Shown here in pieces: positions 51,790 through 62,013 of a stretch of DNA of 64,000 nucleotides. Origin of the DNA: Effrenium voratum (taxonomy: Eukaryota > Sar > Dinophyceae > Suessiales > Symbiodiniaceae); assembly GCA_963377175.1 (NCBI GenBank), contig CAUJNA010001489.1, positions 1 to 64,000 on the forward strand, in the 5' to 3' direction. The notes under the pieces were generated by a model, which saw nothing but the letters and a program-made list of their open reading frames with translations, was not told the DNA's origin and did not search any database. The translations under genes and the position numbers were made by a program. Position 1 is the first letter of the stretch. Every line of letters starts with the position of its first letter.

Positions 51790-52499
51790 GGCGATGCTTT
51801 TCTTTGACGCGGATATCACCTTTAGCGCCGAGGATGGCCTCCACAAGGTGGGCGTCAAGGCGGCGTGGGAAAAGGCGGCAAAGGCGGCAAATGCGGCAAG
51901 GGCAGCAAGGGCGGCAAGTTCGGTGGCTCAGGCAGGACCAAGGGCAAGTCTTCGAGCAAGGGTCAGAAAGGTGACCCCAATGTGAACGTGCGCCAGGCCC
52001 GTTTGGCATTTGCCCAGCCACGCGGTGGACTTCTGGACCTTGCCGTCGCTTTGGATGAATGGGTCAGAAGATACCTGGTTGTGTGCCCTTTCAGCATGAC
52101 TCATCCGTGTTGCCGGATGTTTGGTCGCCGAAGTTTGTGCAAGGACTGTGGAGCCACAGTCCCCATGCCGATCAATGCACCACCCCCGCTATGGTTGCGT
52201 TGGTGGAGGACCTTGGTGAGCCACCTGCTGAACTTCGTCCAGATTGAAGGCAACGGTTCTGCAGTACTCCATGCTCAGCCTGCACAAGATCGGGTCCTAT
52301 TCACGCGTCACCGGTCTTCGAGACATACTACTTTGACATCATCAAGAACGAGGAGGCTTGGAGACCACTGCTCAAGGAGGCCGTGAGCAGCTCCAGGGTA
52401 AAGTCGCAGCTTCAGGGATGCCGTGAAAAGACAATCCCTTCTACGAATATCCTGGGAGGTCGCCTAGATTCAGATGTGTCGGACGACAAAAGTTCGTAG
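51790..52499 (+). pseudogene. Coding-like segment in three frames; gene or broken copy, family unknown
   Basis: Three protein-like stretches follow each other on the plus strand. First, 51850-52050 reads GKGGKGGKCGKGSKGGKFGG, then RTKGKSSSKGQKGDPN, then VRQARLAFAQPRGG, a Gly/Lys-rich basic tail. Second, 52080-52247 reads CVPFQHDSSVLPDVWSPKFV then MVALVEDLGEPPAELRPD in another frame. Third, 52295-52499 reads HASPVFETYYFDIIKNEEAW, then RPLLKEAVSSS, then GGRLDSDVSDDKSS and ends in TAG at 52497. Codon use is coding-like in each. The frame changes could be frameshifts in a retro-copied gene, or introns too short to see. A GK-rich stretch suggests nucleic-acid binding, but I recognise no domain. 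Confidence 0.4.
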
Positions 52500-52516
52500 A
52501 TTTCCCACTAAGCTTC

Positions 52517-52537
52517 GGAAGTTCCTTCTAAACTTCC
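52517..52537. repeat. Palindrome shared with 36624-36655
   Basis: GGAAGTTCCTTC followed by TAAACTTCC, an imperfect hairpin identical to the core at 36629. It lies 18 bp after the TAG at 52497. Confidence 0.7.
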
Positions 52538-52730
52538 TTTGACCATGGCCACGCTCGTAGTTTTGACCCCGTTCTGATTCTTCAGTCCCTATATTTTCAA
52601 GGCTGGCTAGAAAGATATTTCCGGTGCATGCTGGGTTCGGGCCAAGCATTTTAGGCCCAAACTCCAAAATCAAGTTAAACTCGTGGTGGTTTGAAGAAAG
52701 TTCAAAATAATAGCCCCCTGGAGTGCACCA

Positions 52731-52976
52731 CACAACATATGGGGGTTGATCAAGACAATTGGGGGAACCGCGAGAAAAGATTTGATCTTCCCCACATGGG
52801 GAAAGTTGCCCATGATCATTTTTGGGCCGAAGGGAATATTGGGCATGTGTCAAAAAAGTAAACCACCTGGGTATGGACGGCAGGGTTTTGAGTCTTCGTT
52901 TCCATCTGCCGATCGGACAAACCATTTTGGGGCCAGCCCATGTTTGACCACACCCATCGATCAACCCCCAATATCT
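52731..52976. repeat. Inverted repeat pair GGGGGTTGATC / GATCAACCCCC
   Basis: ATATGGGGGTTGATCA at 52737-52752 and GATCAACCCCCAATAT at 52959-52974 face each other about 206 bp apart. The word GATCAACCCCC with a TTTGACC neighbour resembles the TGTTGACCCC MITE family, suggesting a larger or composite relative. Confidence 0.5.
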
Positions 52977-53013
52977 GAGGCCCACGAAGCTTCACTCCCA
53001 ATGTCCCCACTAC

Positions 53014-53145
53014 TGTTGACCCCGGATTTATAAATTCCTGTTTATCAATATGGGGGTGTTCCCCTCCAACAGTGATACATCCTCATTAAGACCAGTTGGA
53101 CACCCCCATAGCAATAAACAGGGGTATATCAATCCGGGGTCAACA
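53014..53145. mobile_element. TGTTGACCCC-family MITE with perfect 15-bp ends (132 bp)
   Basis: TGTTGACCCCGGATT at 53014-53028 and its exact reverse complement at 53131-53145. The interior GGGGGTGTTCCCCTCCAA and ACCAGTTGGACACCCCCATA matches the copy at 41854. No coding capacity. Flanks give no obvious target duplication. Confidence 0.9.
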
Positions 53146-53165
53146 TCACCAGCCACAAACTTGAG

Positions 53166-53290
53166 GTGAAGGAGGCGGCCGAGGCAGCCTCGAAGGCCGC
53201 AGCCAAGGCGCCCTCTCAGGGCGGCAGAAAGAGAGCAAGTATTGATGCAAGCTGCTATGGATTCAACGAAGGCCGTTGCGGGGAGTCGGG
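53166..53290 (+). CDS. Candidate exon, Ala/Lys-rich with CYGFNEGRC motif
   Basis: After CTTGAG|GTG the frame reads VKEAAEAASKAAAKAPSQGG, then RKRASIDASCYGFNEGRCG. C(Y/F)GFN.G.C is the start of a cysteine finger that I recall from dinoflagellate retroelement and RNA-binding proteins, but the remaining Cys/His ligands are not found downstream. AG|G acceptor, coding-like third positions. Directly follows the MITE ending at 53145. Confidence 0.4.
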
Positions 53291-54020
53291 GAGTGTGGCC
53301 GAAGCCTGGGCTGGTACCCAGCCGCCTTCAACCAACCCAGCGGGTCCAAACCCAATCCACCGCAGACCAAAAGCAACCTTGAGCCAAGCCTAAACACAGC
53401 CAGTTTTGGTGGGGGGGAAGGCTGCTTAGCAGTGAGAAACAGAGGAACCTATTGGGCTCCAAAGTTCGCCAGGTTTGCATTGTAGCTTACTGCAACAAGC
53501 AGTTAGCATCTTGACCGGACGAATCAAGGGGTGCGAGGGGCAACCTGCCAGTAGCCTCTGGCTCAAACACACGGCTCAGGACTAGCAAAAGGCTTTTTCA
53601 CCTCTTGCGCTTGAAAGGCGTTCCTTTGGCTCTGTTCTTTTGATTTCCCCTCGGGGATTTTTTTGGCAAAGCTTAGCCTTGGGTAAACTGTTTGAGGACT
53701 TCAAAAAGTTTTGGCCTGTGAGGCCAGCTTTCATGAACAAGAGGAGAGCCCCCTTGAGTCACAATCCCAAGAAAGTCCCGATGAATGAGGGCTGTTAATG
53801 GTGGTCAAGAGGTCAGGTGGCACGCCTTCAGTGGTGTGTGTGTGTGTGTGTGTCTTGCTTCTGGTTTCTTGCTTGGTTTCTGCAAGGCCAAGGCAGCCCA
53901 AGGAAGTTTCTTTGGTTCTGCCATTGTGGGGCTCTTCCTCACAGATGGAGGGTTGGGTTGTGCCGCACGTTGTGCCATCTACTTTCACCGGGGCGTGCTC
54001 CGTTCCGCTTTGTTGCCAGA
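53291..54020. other. Non-coding stretch
   Basis: (GT)n at 53835-53853. No gene is supported. Confidence 0.4.
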
Positions 54021-54021
54021 G

Positions 54022-54158
54022 GGATCAACTTTCTGGTGCCCAGCAGGAAATGAGACATGACCCTATAAACCATCCAACGGGTGGTTTCCTCTGTTCGGGA
54101 AACCCTAGCCTCAACGGTTCATTCCATTTCTCATTCCCTAACCTACCACACTGATCGC
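54022..54158. mobile_element. Non-autonomous inverted-repeat element, ACTTGCTGG family, copy 2
   Basis: Left end ACTTTCTGGTGCCCAGCAGG then AAATGAGACATGACCC. The right end in reverse complement is AGTGTGGTAGGTTAGGGAAT then GAGAAATGGAATGAACC. The interior ATAAACCATCC...GGTTTCCTCTGTTCGGGAAA matches copy 1 (given in parts). Confidence 0.8.
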
Positions 54159-54159
54159 A

Positions 54160-56220
54160 AGTCAAGAGAGCAGCCAAGTTCTTTTTTCCGGGCGAATAGT
54201 CGAAAATCCGCTGCCTTCTTTCTGCCTTGTCGCCAGGGCAAGGCGACCGCCCCCAAGCCGACGCCAAAGGCGAGGCAGTTGTGTGTCTTAGCCAAGCCAG
54301 CGCTTGCCTCCCCGGTTCGTCGCATGTTGGTGTTTGAATTCTTACCGCCAAAGAAAGTTTGACCAGACTTAGGTGCAACGAAGCCGCGCAAGCGAGCCCG
54401 ATTCAGAAGTGCTTCTTTCTGTTTTACCATGCTGGGGACCTGTGGGGTTCGTTCTTTGGGCTTCATTCAGAAGCCGGTTTGGGCAGCCTTTAGCATTTTT
54501 AGCCTTTCCCTTGGCATCTCACTCGCCCAAAGCTTATGAGAAAACCTGCTTTTCAACCCACGATTTTGGGGCTTCCCCCCACTCACATTCAGAGCACACT
54601 CAGTCCCAAGGAGATTTTCCGCTCGGGATTTCGGGAGAGGATTGGACTCCATGCCGCTGATCTTGAACCATTCGCATCGGGGGAAGAGATCAGGTTCGGG
54701 AGATTCTCACCTTGGAGCTCCACCCCCACCCCCCCACCCCCCATTTTTCTTTTGATGTGTGAGGCGTCCCATGATTCTCTTGCAAGTTGCTGGAAATGAA
54801 CACCCCTTTCTTCATGGCAGGCAAGGGTTGCATGGGGGGGTTGCATGGAGCCCAAGGGAGTCCAGTCTGCAGAGACGTCATGGATGCATCTTGAGCCCGA
54901 CTCGAGGGAGTCTTCGTGGCCCGCAGGCTCGTTTGCAGTTCTTGGGGTTTTGGGGCGTGTGGAGGTAGGAACTTCGGGGGGGGGGGGGTCAATCCCCTGA
55001 TGGACCGACCTGAGTTGCCAACCTTAGCTGTACTTGCTACTCAACCTCTCCAATGAGGCAGAGGGTGGGCCTTTCTCGGTTGTTCCATCCTTATTCCTAT
55101 GCTCGGAGTGTTCGCTCCCGACATCCTTCCCTCAACAAAGAGTCAAACAACCTCCAGCCTCAGACACGTACTGGACTGTATGTTTTAGGCTTGTCCTTGT
55201 TTGGAGCCTGGGTACCGGTACCTTGTTTTGTGGCTTCAAAGGGAAATCAAAACCACTTTCTTCCCCAATTGTTTATTTCCAGCGAACAACTTGTGTTCCA
55301 TGATTTGTGTTCCATGCTGCCCAAACAACTGAAAGGAACACTCGCTTATTTCCAGACCACTCTCTTCCTTCTGCCAGGTGCGGAATCGGGCCCGGGGCCC
55401 AGATGCGAAACGAAATGTGCAGTGAACGGCTCGTTTTGGGCACCTCCTTTAAAAGGGCACCCAGAAAGGTGTGATCGCCTTGCAAAATCACCGGGTGAAG
55501 CCGAGTTCAGTGGCATCCATTGTGATTCGGATTTGGTGAAAAAGCGCGACCAGAGTCAGGCATGTTTGGGGCGCCATATTTTTTTCCCCTAGGGGGGGGG
55601 GGGACTCGGCCCAAGAAAGCGAGAGGAACGTGCGGCAATTCGTGCCTAGCTGGACCTCCAGCTGGCCCCTGAAGGGGCGTGACGTATTTTTCCGGCCAGG
55701 TCTCATGTTGAGCCGGAATCGACCAGTCAAAAGCCGAGCCCGCCACTTTCTGAGATTTCGTCGGGGCATGATGCAAGCATCCAAAAAGGCGCTCTTCGAA
55801 CGGTGGGTGCCGCAAGAATCTTGTACATTGAGGGGGTGCACAACTTCTAATGGGTGGGGGCGTGTTCCCTGAGCCAAAAGTGAGTTCGTTGAGGCTTAGA
55901 GGCTGGAATTGCACACCCTGGGCTCTGGAAAGTGTTCGCAACTTTCTTGAAAACCGACTTCTCTCGGCCCTGCGGTTCGCGGGATGTCTGAATTTTGCCC
56001 CCTGGTTCGTAAAGCAAGCAGTCAATTGAGGTTTTCCTGAAACAAAGGAGTCTCCAGGACTCAGGGCGGATGCATTCAGGCCATATGAAATGGACCTGCC
56101 GTCGGTCGTGCTGGGCTTCCGGGAAGCGGATCGAAGCACATCCGATTCAAGCCACTCAAGTAGGTTCTAAAGCGGGCGCGCCCGAAAACCCCTGGTAAAT
56201 GGAGACATGGAACACCTGCG
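54160..56220. other. Non-coding stretch
   Basis: Many overlapping frames, none with a motif. C- and G-runs occur near 54722-54742, 54977-54988 and 55594-55604. No gene is supported. Confidence 0.4.
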
Positions 56221-56225
56221 GGTCC

Positions 56226-56268
56226 CCGATGAAAATGATGATGATGATGAACATGATGAGTAAAATGG

Positions 56269-56319
<51 letters not shown>

Positions 56320-56439
56320 CGGTGATGATGATGAACATTATGAACATGATGAACATGATGATGAAAATGATGATGGTGTTCATCCTCATCCTCATCATGC
56401 TCATCATCATCAATCATTTTCATCATCATCATCATCATT

Positions 56440-56478
<39 letters not shown>

Positions 56479-56725
56479 TTCATCATCATCATCTTCATCA
56501 TCAACATGTTCATCATCATCATCATGTTTTCAAATGTGCCGATAGACCCGAGAAGAAATGCAGAGGATGTCATGATATCTGCTCATTAACTGCTGGTGAT
56601 GCTGAGGATGCGTAGTGATGATTATGATCAGGATGATGATGAACATGATGAGGAACATGATGATGAAAATGACGATGAACATGATGATGAAAATGATGAT
56701 GATGATGATGATGGACATGAAAAAC
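56226..56725. repeat. (GAT)n - (CAT)n compound trinucleotide repeat with dyad symmetry
   Basis: A GAT-rich block (about 56226-56390) is followed by a CAT/TCA-rich block (about 56390-56530), then, after 90 bp, a second GAT-rich block (56615-56725). The first two blocks are complementary and can fold on each other. Met, Asp or His runs in the frames are repeat artefacts. Confidence 0.95.
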
Positions 56726-56997
56726 AGACCCATGTGCGCATGATTGTGGAGGTTGGGCTGATTGACCCTTGATTGAACCCAATTTGCGATACCAAGGGTG
56801 ACACCCCTTGGTGACAGGCCTTCTGATCCCAGTTTGGATCACAGGCCCCGGCCCCCCGCAACCATTCGGCAAGAAAAAGCTGAGAAGCGCGGCCAAGGAG
56901 CCGCCTTTCTCCAGTCACTTTTTCCCACTAGCCCATCCTTTGGCAAAAGTGGCCGGAAAATAGTTGGGCCTCTGGGGATCTGGGGATCGCCCCAACC

Positions 56998-57125
56998 ACC
57001 CGGTAGAAGCCCTGAGATCCCTGAACGCCCCAAGCCGTCTCGGGGCTCGCGCCGCTTCCGCGCCGCCCGCGCTCCCGAGACACACTGGCGGGACGACCAC
57101 AAGCGCGAGCCAAAGCGAGGGATTC
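56998..57125 (+). CDS. Weak exon candidate, Arg/Pro-rich
   Basis: Reads PEIPERPKPSRGSRRFRAAR then APETHWRDDHKREPKRG with very high GC3. A minus-strand frame over the same bases is also open. Splice borders are unclear, so this may only reflect GC-rich composition. Confidence 0.25.
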
Positions 57126-57633
57126 ACCGTGTTCGCGGGGCTCCGGCCAGCGAGTCGACTTCTAAAGCGAGCTGTGGTGTTCGGCGATCACCGTGAAGCC
57201 TTGTGTTTCTGGGTCCTTTGGGAAACTGAGAAATCTTGCAGGGGTGGTGGGAGTTTTTGCACCGGTGGCAAAGCCGGAACTTGAGGCCAACAAACGTTTG
57301 GTTGCGATGATTCGTCCCCCGGGAACTCATGGGGATGGCATGGTTTACCAGGTTTAGGTTTCTCGGGCCTAAGAGCGCCAAGTGCCAGCTTGCATGACTG
57401 GTGAGAGCGAGGCCTCTGACGTTGCAGGCCAAATAGATCAACTTCCCCTAAAAGCATCTAGCATGCCGAGAAAAAGCAAGCACTTGGATGTTCAACTTCA
57501 TGCCACCTAGTTGGGCTGTAACCACAGCCGTAAGGGGGCTAACCCCAGCTACCCCAGAACCTCCAAAAGGTCTTCTTGCTTTGGAGGATTCCTGAAAGTG
57601 AGTGGCTTCTCTATTTTGTGGGGCTGCTCTCTG

Positions 57634-57672
57634 TTTTTTTTTTTTTTTTTTTTTTTTTTTTGGGGGGGGGGG
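57634..57672. repeat. T28-G11 compound homopolymer
   Basis: The longest of the T-then-G tracts: 28 T followed directly by 11 G. Confidence 0.97.
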
Positions 57673-58108
57673 ATAGGGAAACTAAAAACACAACCCACCA
57701 AGTTTGGAGGGGTCCAACCTTAAAAAAGACACACCCTTTTATGCTTGCGACACGGTTTCTGCTTAAGCCACCATTTGGCCATTTCACGTTTCGAGGACTC
57801 TTGGTGTCTTGGATCCGCCACAAAGCTCATCGCCTAATGAACAGGTTCTTCCTATAATGACTTGCACCGTGGATTTCCCCTTGAAGCCCCCAACAAACAG
57901 GTACCCTCAAAAAGCAAGAATTCTCCAACATCATAAGTCGCCAATACTCGCGACTCAGAGTAGGCCAATCCTAAACCCACACGGTAGCACTAAGTGGTTG
58001 GCTGACTGAAGAGGAAGGAACCGGGGGCCTCCAATAAAACATGGTTCTCCCAGTTTCGTTTTTCTCGGGGAGATCTTTGGGGGGAGGGGTACGTGTGATT
58101 CCTATATA
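57673..58108. other. Non-coding stretch
   Basis: No signal recognised. Confidence 0.5.
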
Positions 58109-58187
58109 CTAGGCCCCATGGTGCTGCCCTTTTACCCTTTTTTCAAAGGGTACCCGTATTCTAACCTCTCAAATCTGGAGGATCTAG
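58109..58187. mobile_element. MITE with CTAGG ends, copy B (79 bp, internally deleted)
   Basis: Ends CTAGGCCCC and GGATCTAG. Target duplication TATA at 58105-58108 and 58188-58191. The interior GTGCTGCCCTTTTACCC and CCTCTCAAATCTGGAGGA matches copies A and C, but the GGAGGGTTCCCC block is lost. Confidence 0.9.
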
Positions 58188-58736
58188 TATATCTATCTAC
58201 CTACGAGTTTTTACATTTGGGGGGGAAAAGGTTAATTCTTCGCAGGTTTTCAACCTCGGGCTGTAGGGTAGGGTCCGGACCAAAGGTGCGGTACCCAGGG
58301 CACGGTGCACGGGCAGCCGGCGCAGCCGGGGGGCCCACGATGCCCACGCCACCTCGAGCCGAGCGGGGATGGATTCAACGGAAAGCCCTATGAGATACTT
58401 CCATTTGCTTAAGTGTTTTTTGTTCCCCCTTGTTGGTTTTAAATGTGAATTTATGACTACTGGACATATTTGTTTCCAGGGGTCTTAACCAAATGGAAGG
58501 ATAACCCCTACTTGGTGGTTTGGATTAGTTTTCCTTTGTACAATCCAGCAGAAGGTCCCCATCTTAAGACTTGGTTGCTGGTTTGGATTGGTGGTTCGGG
58601 GGTTCGAACCTGGGTTTTGCAGATCAGTGGGACGCCACCGGGCTCCAATGAGTAGGAAGCTGATTCGACTAGGGGGCCTGGGCCGGGGCTTTCAGGCCCG
58701 ATCGGCTCGGCTGCGGTTCCATGGCTTGGGTCTCGG

Positions 58737-58835
58737 GTTCTGAACCCAGGGATCCGAACTCAAGACCCGGACACCCGGGGGACGGCCCAGTTTTTGGGAA
58801 AGAAGGATGGTTGAGAAGAATGGAAAAGGAATCAA
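58737..58835. repeat. Fragment related to the 50149 foldback element
   Basis: GGTTCTGAACCCAGGGATCC at the left and GGGAAAGAAGGATGG at the right match arm sequence of the foldback at 50149, with a diverged centre. The short arms still face each other. Confidence 0.5.
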
Positions 58836-60248
58836 GCCCGAGGACTAGGACTGAAATCTGGGCAAGTTGTGACCTCGCTGGGTGCAACGAGTGTGTGCGG
58901 CCGGGATGAAGTGGCGATTCCTGGTTCCAATGCCCGGGCATTGGAGCAATTTGCCAAGTCCAAGGTTGCTGGAATTCGTTTTTTTTTTTGGAGTTTTGAA
59001 AGCAAACCTCGTCATGGGCAACGGAGAAACGGTTTGTAACCTCATGCTCCTTGCAACCTCCCAACTCAGTGGGCTCCGCCCCTTTTGTCCAACTGGCTTC
59101 GGCACCGTGGAAAACTGCAAGGAATTCGGAGCGTTCCGAAGAAGGAGTGCTGTTGAGCGGTGAGTTTGGTCAGAAAGAGATGGGTCCCACCTGTCTAGCA
59201 GAGATCATTTGCTGGGGGAACACGCTCCTATGCCTCTTTTAAGGTAGCCAAATGCCTCGTCATCTAGTTAGTGGCACGCATGAATGGATTCACGAGATTC
59301 CCACTGTCCCTGCCTAGCGAAACCACAGCCAAGGGAACGAACTTGGCTTGGGGGCGCCCCTGGGCCCCTTGCACATGGCAGCCGCCCCCAAATCAAGCAG
59401 AGGTTCTACAGATCCCCACCCCCTTAAATATGGAATTGGGGGAGGGGGGTGACCCCTGATTCCATTTATGGTTCCATTTCCTTTGAAAGGGGAAGACTAG
59501 ATAACTGGAACTGGGGACCCCCCATCCCCCCTCCTCCTTATGGTAGGGGGGATTTCTGCATTCCGAGACTTCCGGATTGCAATCCTGCCCAGCCACAGGT
59601 GCAATCCCAACAGCGACGCCCCTTGCTGCTCTCCAGGGGGCTGGCGGGGCTGCCCAAGCGCCCGCGGCTTTTCTCGGCTTTGGGCGGGGATTCATGGAGT
59701 CATGGCCCAGATCCGCAAGAAGTCACGCTTTGAAGACATGGCAATTCGAATCTCAAGTGTTTCGTTGCTTTGTCCTTCTTGCGGCCCATTCAAAAATCAA
59801 CCAATGAAGTGGGTGTGTCTCTTTCTGAGGGTGCCCGTTTGTTGCGGGTTAACACCCACTCATTTTGCACCAAATCTAGAGGGCTGTTTTAAGCCTTCAT
59901 TGGAGAAGTGGGAGGTTTAGGGCCTGCAAGGGGGAGGGAGGAGAGGGCGAACGTGGGCGAGTTTTCAGAGGACAACACTGGCGCCAGAACAACATGCCAA
60001 ACAGCATTGAAGGCTAGGCAAAAAAAAAAAAAAACATGCCTAGCTCGCAACCGGAACGTCGAATCTTTGATTCTTTTTGCCTTCCCTGCGTCAGGTGTTG
60101 TGACACTCACTTGGCTTAGGACAATCCCAGACAGCGACGGCAGATGGGCATGCCTTGATGCCAGCGGCAGTGCAGCCGCCATCTGCTTGAGCTACACCCA
60201 CCTCTGGTTCTTCTCATCAAACAGGGCCGAAACGGGGTTGACGGAGTC

Positions 60249-60252
<4 letters not shown>
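58836..60252. other. Non-coding stretch
   Basis: CTAGATAACTGGAACTGGGG followed by CCCCCCATCCCCCCTCC at 59496-59535 resembles CTAGATCAATGGAATTGGGG with CCCTCCACCCCCCCTCC at 31221-31262, a possible further repeat family with two copies. A14 at 60019-60033. No gene is supported. Confidence 0.4.
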
Positions 60253-60311
<59 letters not shown>

Positions 60312-60356
60312 GTGTGTGCGTATGCGTGTGTGTGTGTGTCTGTGTGTGTGTGTGGG
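60253..60356. repeat. (GT)n microsatellite
   Basis: About 50 GT units with a few CG/AT breaks. Confidence 0.97.
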
Positions 60357-60503
60357 TGAAAGGAACCCATTTAGAGCCCATTCAACGGATCATCCCCAAA
60401 CTCGAAGTCGCCGAAATGCGCTTGGCATCGTCGAAAGGAGCGATCCTTTACTTGGGATGGATTGCTAGCTCCTGGGGCCCTTGTGATTTTCCTGTTGGCC
60501 CCA

Positions 60504-60580
60504 TATGAATCAACCCCAGCTTATTAATAGGGGGGTGCTTTTGGAGGGGTCTTCACCCCCTATGAATAAACTGGTTGGTT
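60504..60580. mobile_element. Degenerate TGTTGACCCC-family relic
   Basis: ATGAATCAACCCCAGCTTAT, TAATAGGGGGGTG and CACCCCCTATGAATAAACTG then GTTGGTTGATT. The two halves are complementary, so it is a hairpin relic. The outer TGTTGACC termini are missing. Confidence 0.55.
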
Positions 60581-61388
60581 GATTTTCTTTGGGGAAGCAC
60601 ATTTGAGCAACATGACCATGGGCCGCCCACAGAAGTGACCATGGCTTTCAGTTTCCTCTAAGGTGCGGAGCAACTGCTGAGCACTGCCGCTCGGACGAAG
60701 GGCGCGCCTTTGAGCGGGGGGACGAGCCCAGTTGCACGGCGAGTTGAGATTTGGGACCTAACGGGCAAGGATTCGGTCAGAGCCCAAAATAATCAAGTAA
60801 ACCCAGACTGCCAGTGGCGCCAATGGTTTCATCCGTTTTCCATCGTTTTCCCCTTAGAATGAACTATCAAAGGCAGGGGTGTCCTGTTTTTTTTTTTTTT
60901 TTGAGTACCAGCGAAGGTCTCGGTATCTCAAGCGCACCTTGGGGTCAAGCGAAAACGAGCTGACCCACGATGGAAGCCCAAGACCGGCCAAAATGGTTTA
61001 AAGTGCGATTGCCGGACGTTTTCTTTGCGGCCCCTTCCCGTTTTGACAACTTGTGAATCCTCGAACTTCCTAATTACTTAAGGGGGAAGACAGCTTTTTC
61101 CCTTGGCTGCCGTATCTTTGGACGCGGATTCACTTCATTTTGCTTTGGCAGATCCACGTTTCGGCCGTGTCCGCGAGCCGCATGCCAGTTGTTGAAGGAG
61201 TCTAAGAGGTACCCATGTGGAACGACCCTGAGTTTGCACAGGGATCCCAAAGGCTCCTCTTTTCGGAGGGGCCAGACATATGCCCTTGTAGTATCCATTG
61301 CAATTTGCAGAGTTTATTTTGTCGGCCCAAACGGAGCAATGGTTAGGTATTTCATGCGCATGCAGCCTAACCCGCGTCGAGGGATGCG
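60581..61388. other. Non-coding stretch with weak exon-like run
   Basis: A GC-rich run at 60668-60745 is open in two frames (LLSTAARTKGAPLSGGTSPV in one) without decisive borders. T17 at 60886-60902. Nothing else is supported. Confidence 0.35.
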
Positions 61389-61583
61389 ATGTTCACAGGC
61401 AACTGCGCGGGGTGCGTGGACTACCGGGTGACCGCGAAGCAGGAGCCGTGCCCTTTTCAGCTTGAGCCTACCCCTGAGTGTTCTGAGGTATCTGCGAATT
61501 TTGTGGCATGGAGGCAAAACGAGGTCACGATGATGCGGTTTCGGAATTATTGCCGAGTCAACTTAATGCACATGGACCCCTAA
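61389..61583 (+). CDS. Small coding candidate, cysteine-containing, 64 residues
   Basis: Frame from ATG 61389 to TAA 61581 reads MFTGNCAGCVDYRVTAKQEP, then CPFQLEPTPECSEVSANFVA, then WRQNEVTMMRFRNYCRVNLM. It has no low-complexity sequence, sensible codon use and paired cysteines (CAGC, then C in CPF, ECS and YCR). No family is recognised. The true start could be an upstream exon border, because CGATG is followed by no clear initiation signal. It may be the terminal exon of a longer gene. Confidence 0.4.
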   Translation: MFTGNCAGCVDYRVTAKQEPCPFQLEPTPECSEVSANFVAWRQNEVTMMRFRNYCRVNLMHMDP

Positions 61584-61737
61584 GTGGCGACGGAGAGGTC
61601 GCAGTCCTACGATTCGCACCTTTGTTTTCCACTAACCAGGCAAAAAAGATGCTTATTTTGCTGGGGTCCTAATTCTTGCCTAGTTTTTTGACGCACATGC
61701 AGTTGACGCACACCCAGTTTGCTCGGTTGCTCCTTTA

Positions 61738-61858
61738 CTAGGTCCCCCAGCAGTGCCCTTTTACCAACTCCTTTGGGGGAGGGTTCCCCTACTAAAACAG
61801 ACGTTCAGAAAAAAGTTGGTACCAACTTATTCTAAGCTCTCAAATCTGGAGGACCTAG
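61738..61858. mobile_element. MITE with CTAGGTCC ends, copy C (121 bp)
   Basis: Ends CTAGGTCCCCCAG and CTGGAGGACCTAG. Target duplication TTTA at 61734-61737 and 61859-61862. The interior GTGCCCTTTTACC, GGAGGGTTCCCCTACTAAAA and CTCTCAAATCTGGAGGA is shared with copy A. Confidence 0.92.
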
Positions 61859-61879
61859 TTTAGCGGCCAATGCCGAGCG

Positions 61880-61995
61880 CCAGACCGGAGGTGCGCTTAA
61901 GTTGTCTCGCTCCGGAAGGTACAACCTCCAGGCGCCCAAGCGCATCGCTCTGGTGGCAGGGGCCCCAGGCTGCTTCAGCGTCCACAGGTGCCCCT
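61880..61995 (+). CDS. Weak exon candidate
   Basis: Reads GALKLSRSGRYNLQAPKRIA then LVAGAPGCFSVHRCPSF with high GC3, between two MITEs. Left context CCGGAG|GTGCGC would fit AG|G. No family is recognised. Confidence 0.3.
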
Positions 61996-62013
61996 CGTTT
62001 GGACCACCCAGAG

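Noticed and set aside
56076..56733. Met/His-rich proteins
   Set aside because: They are translations of GAT/CAT repeats.
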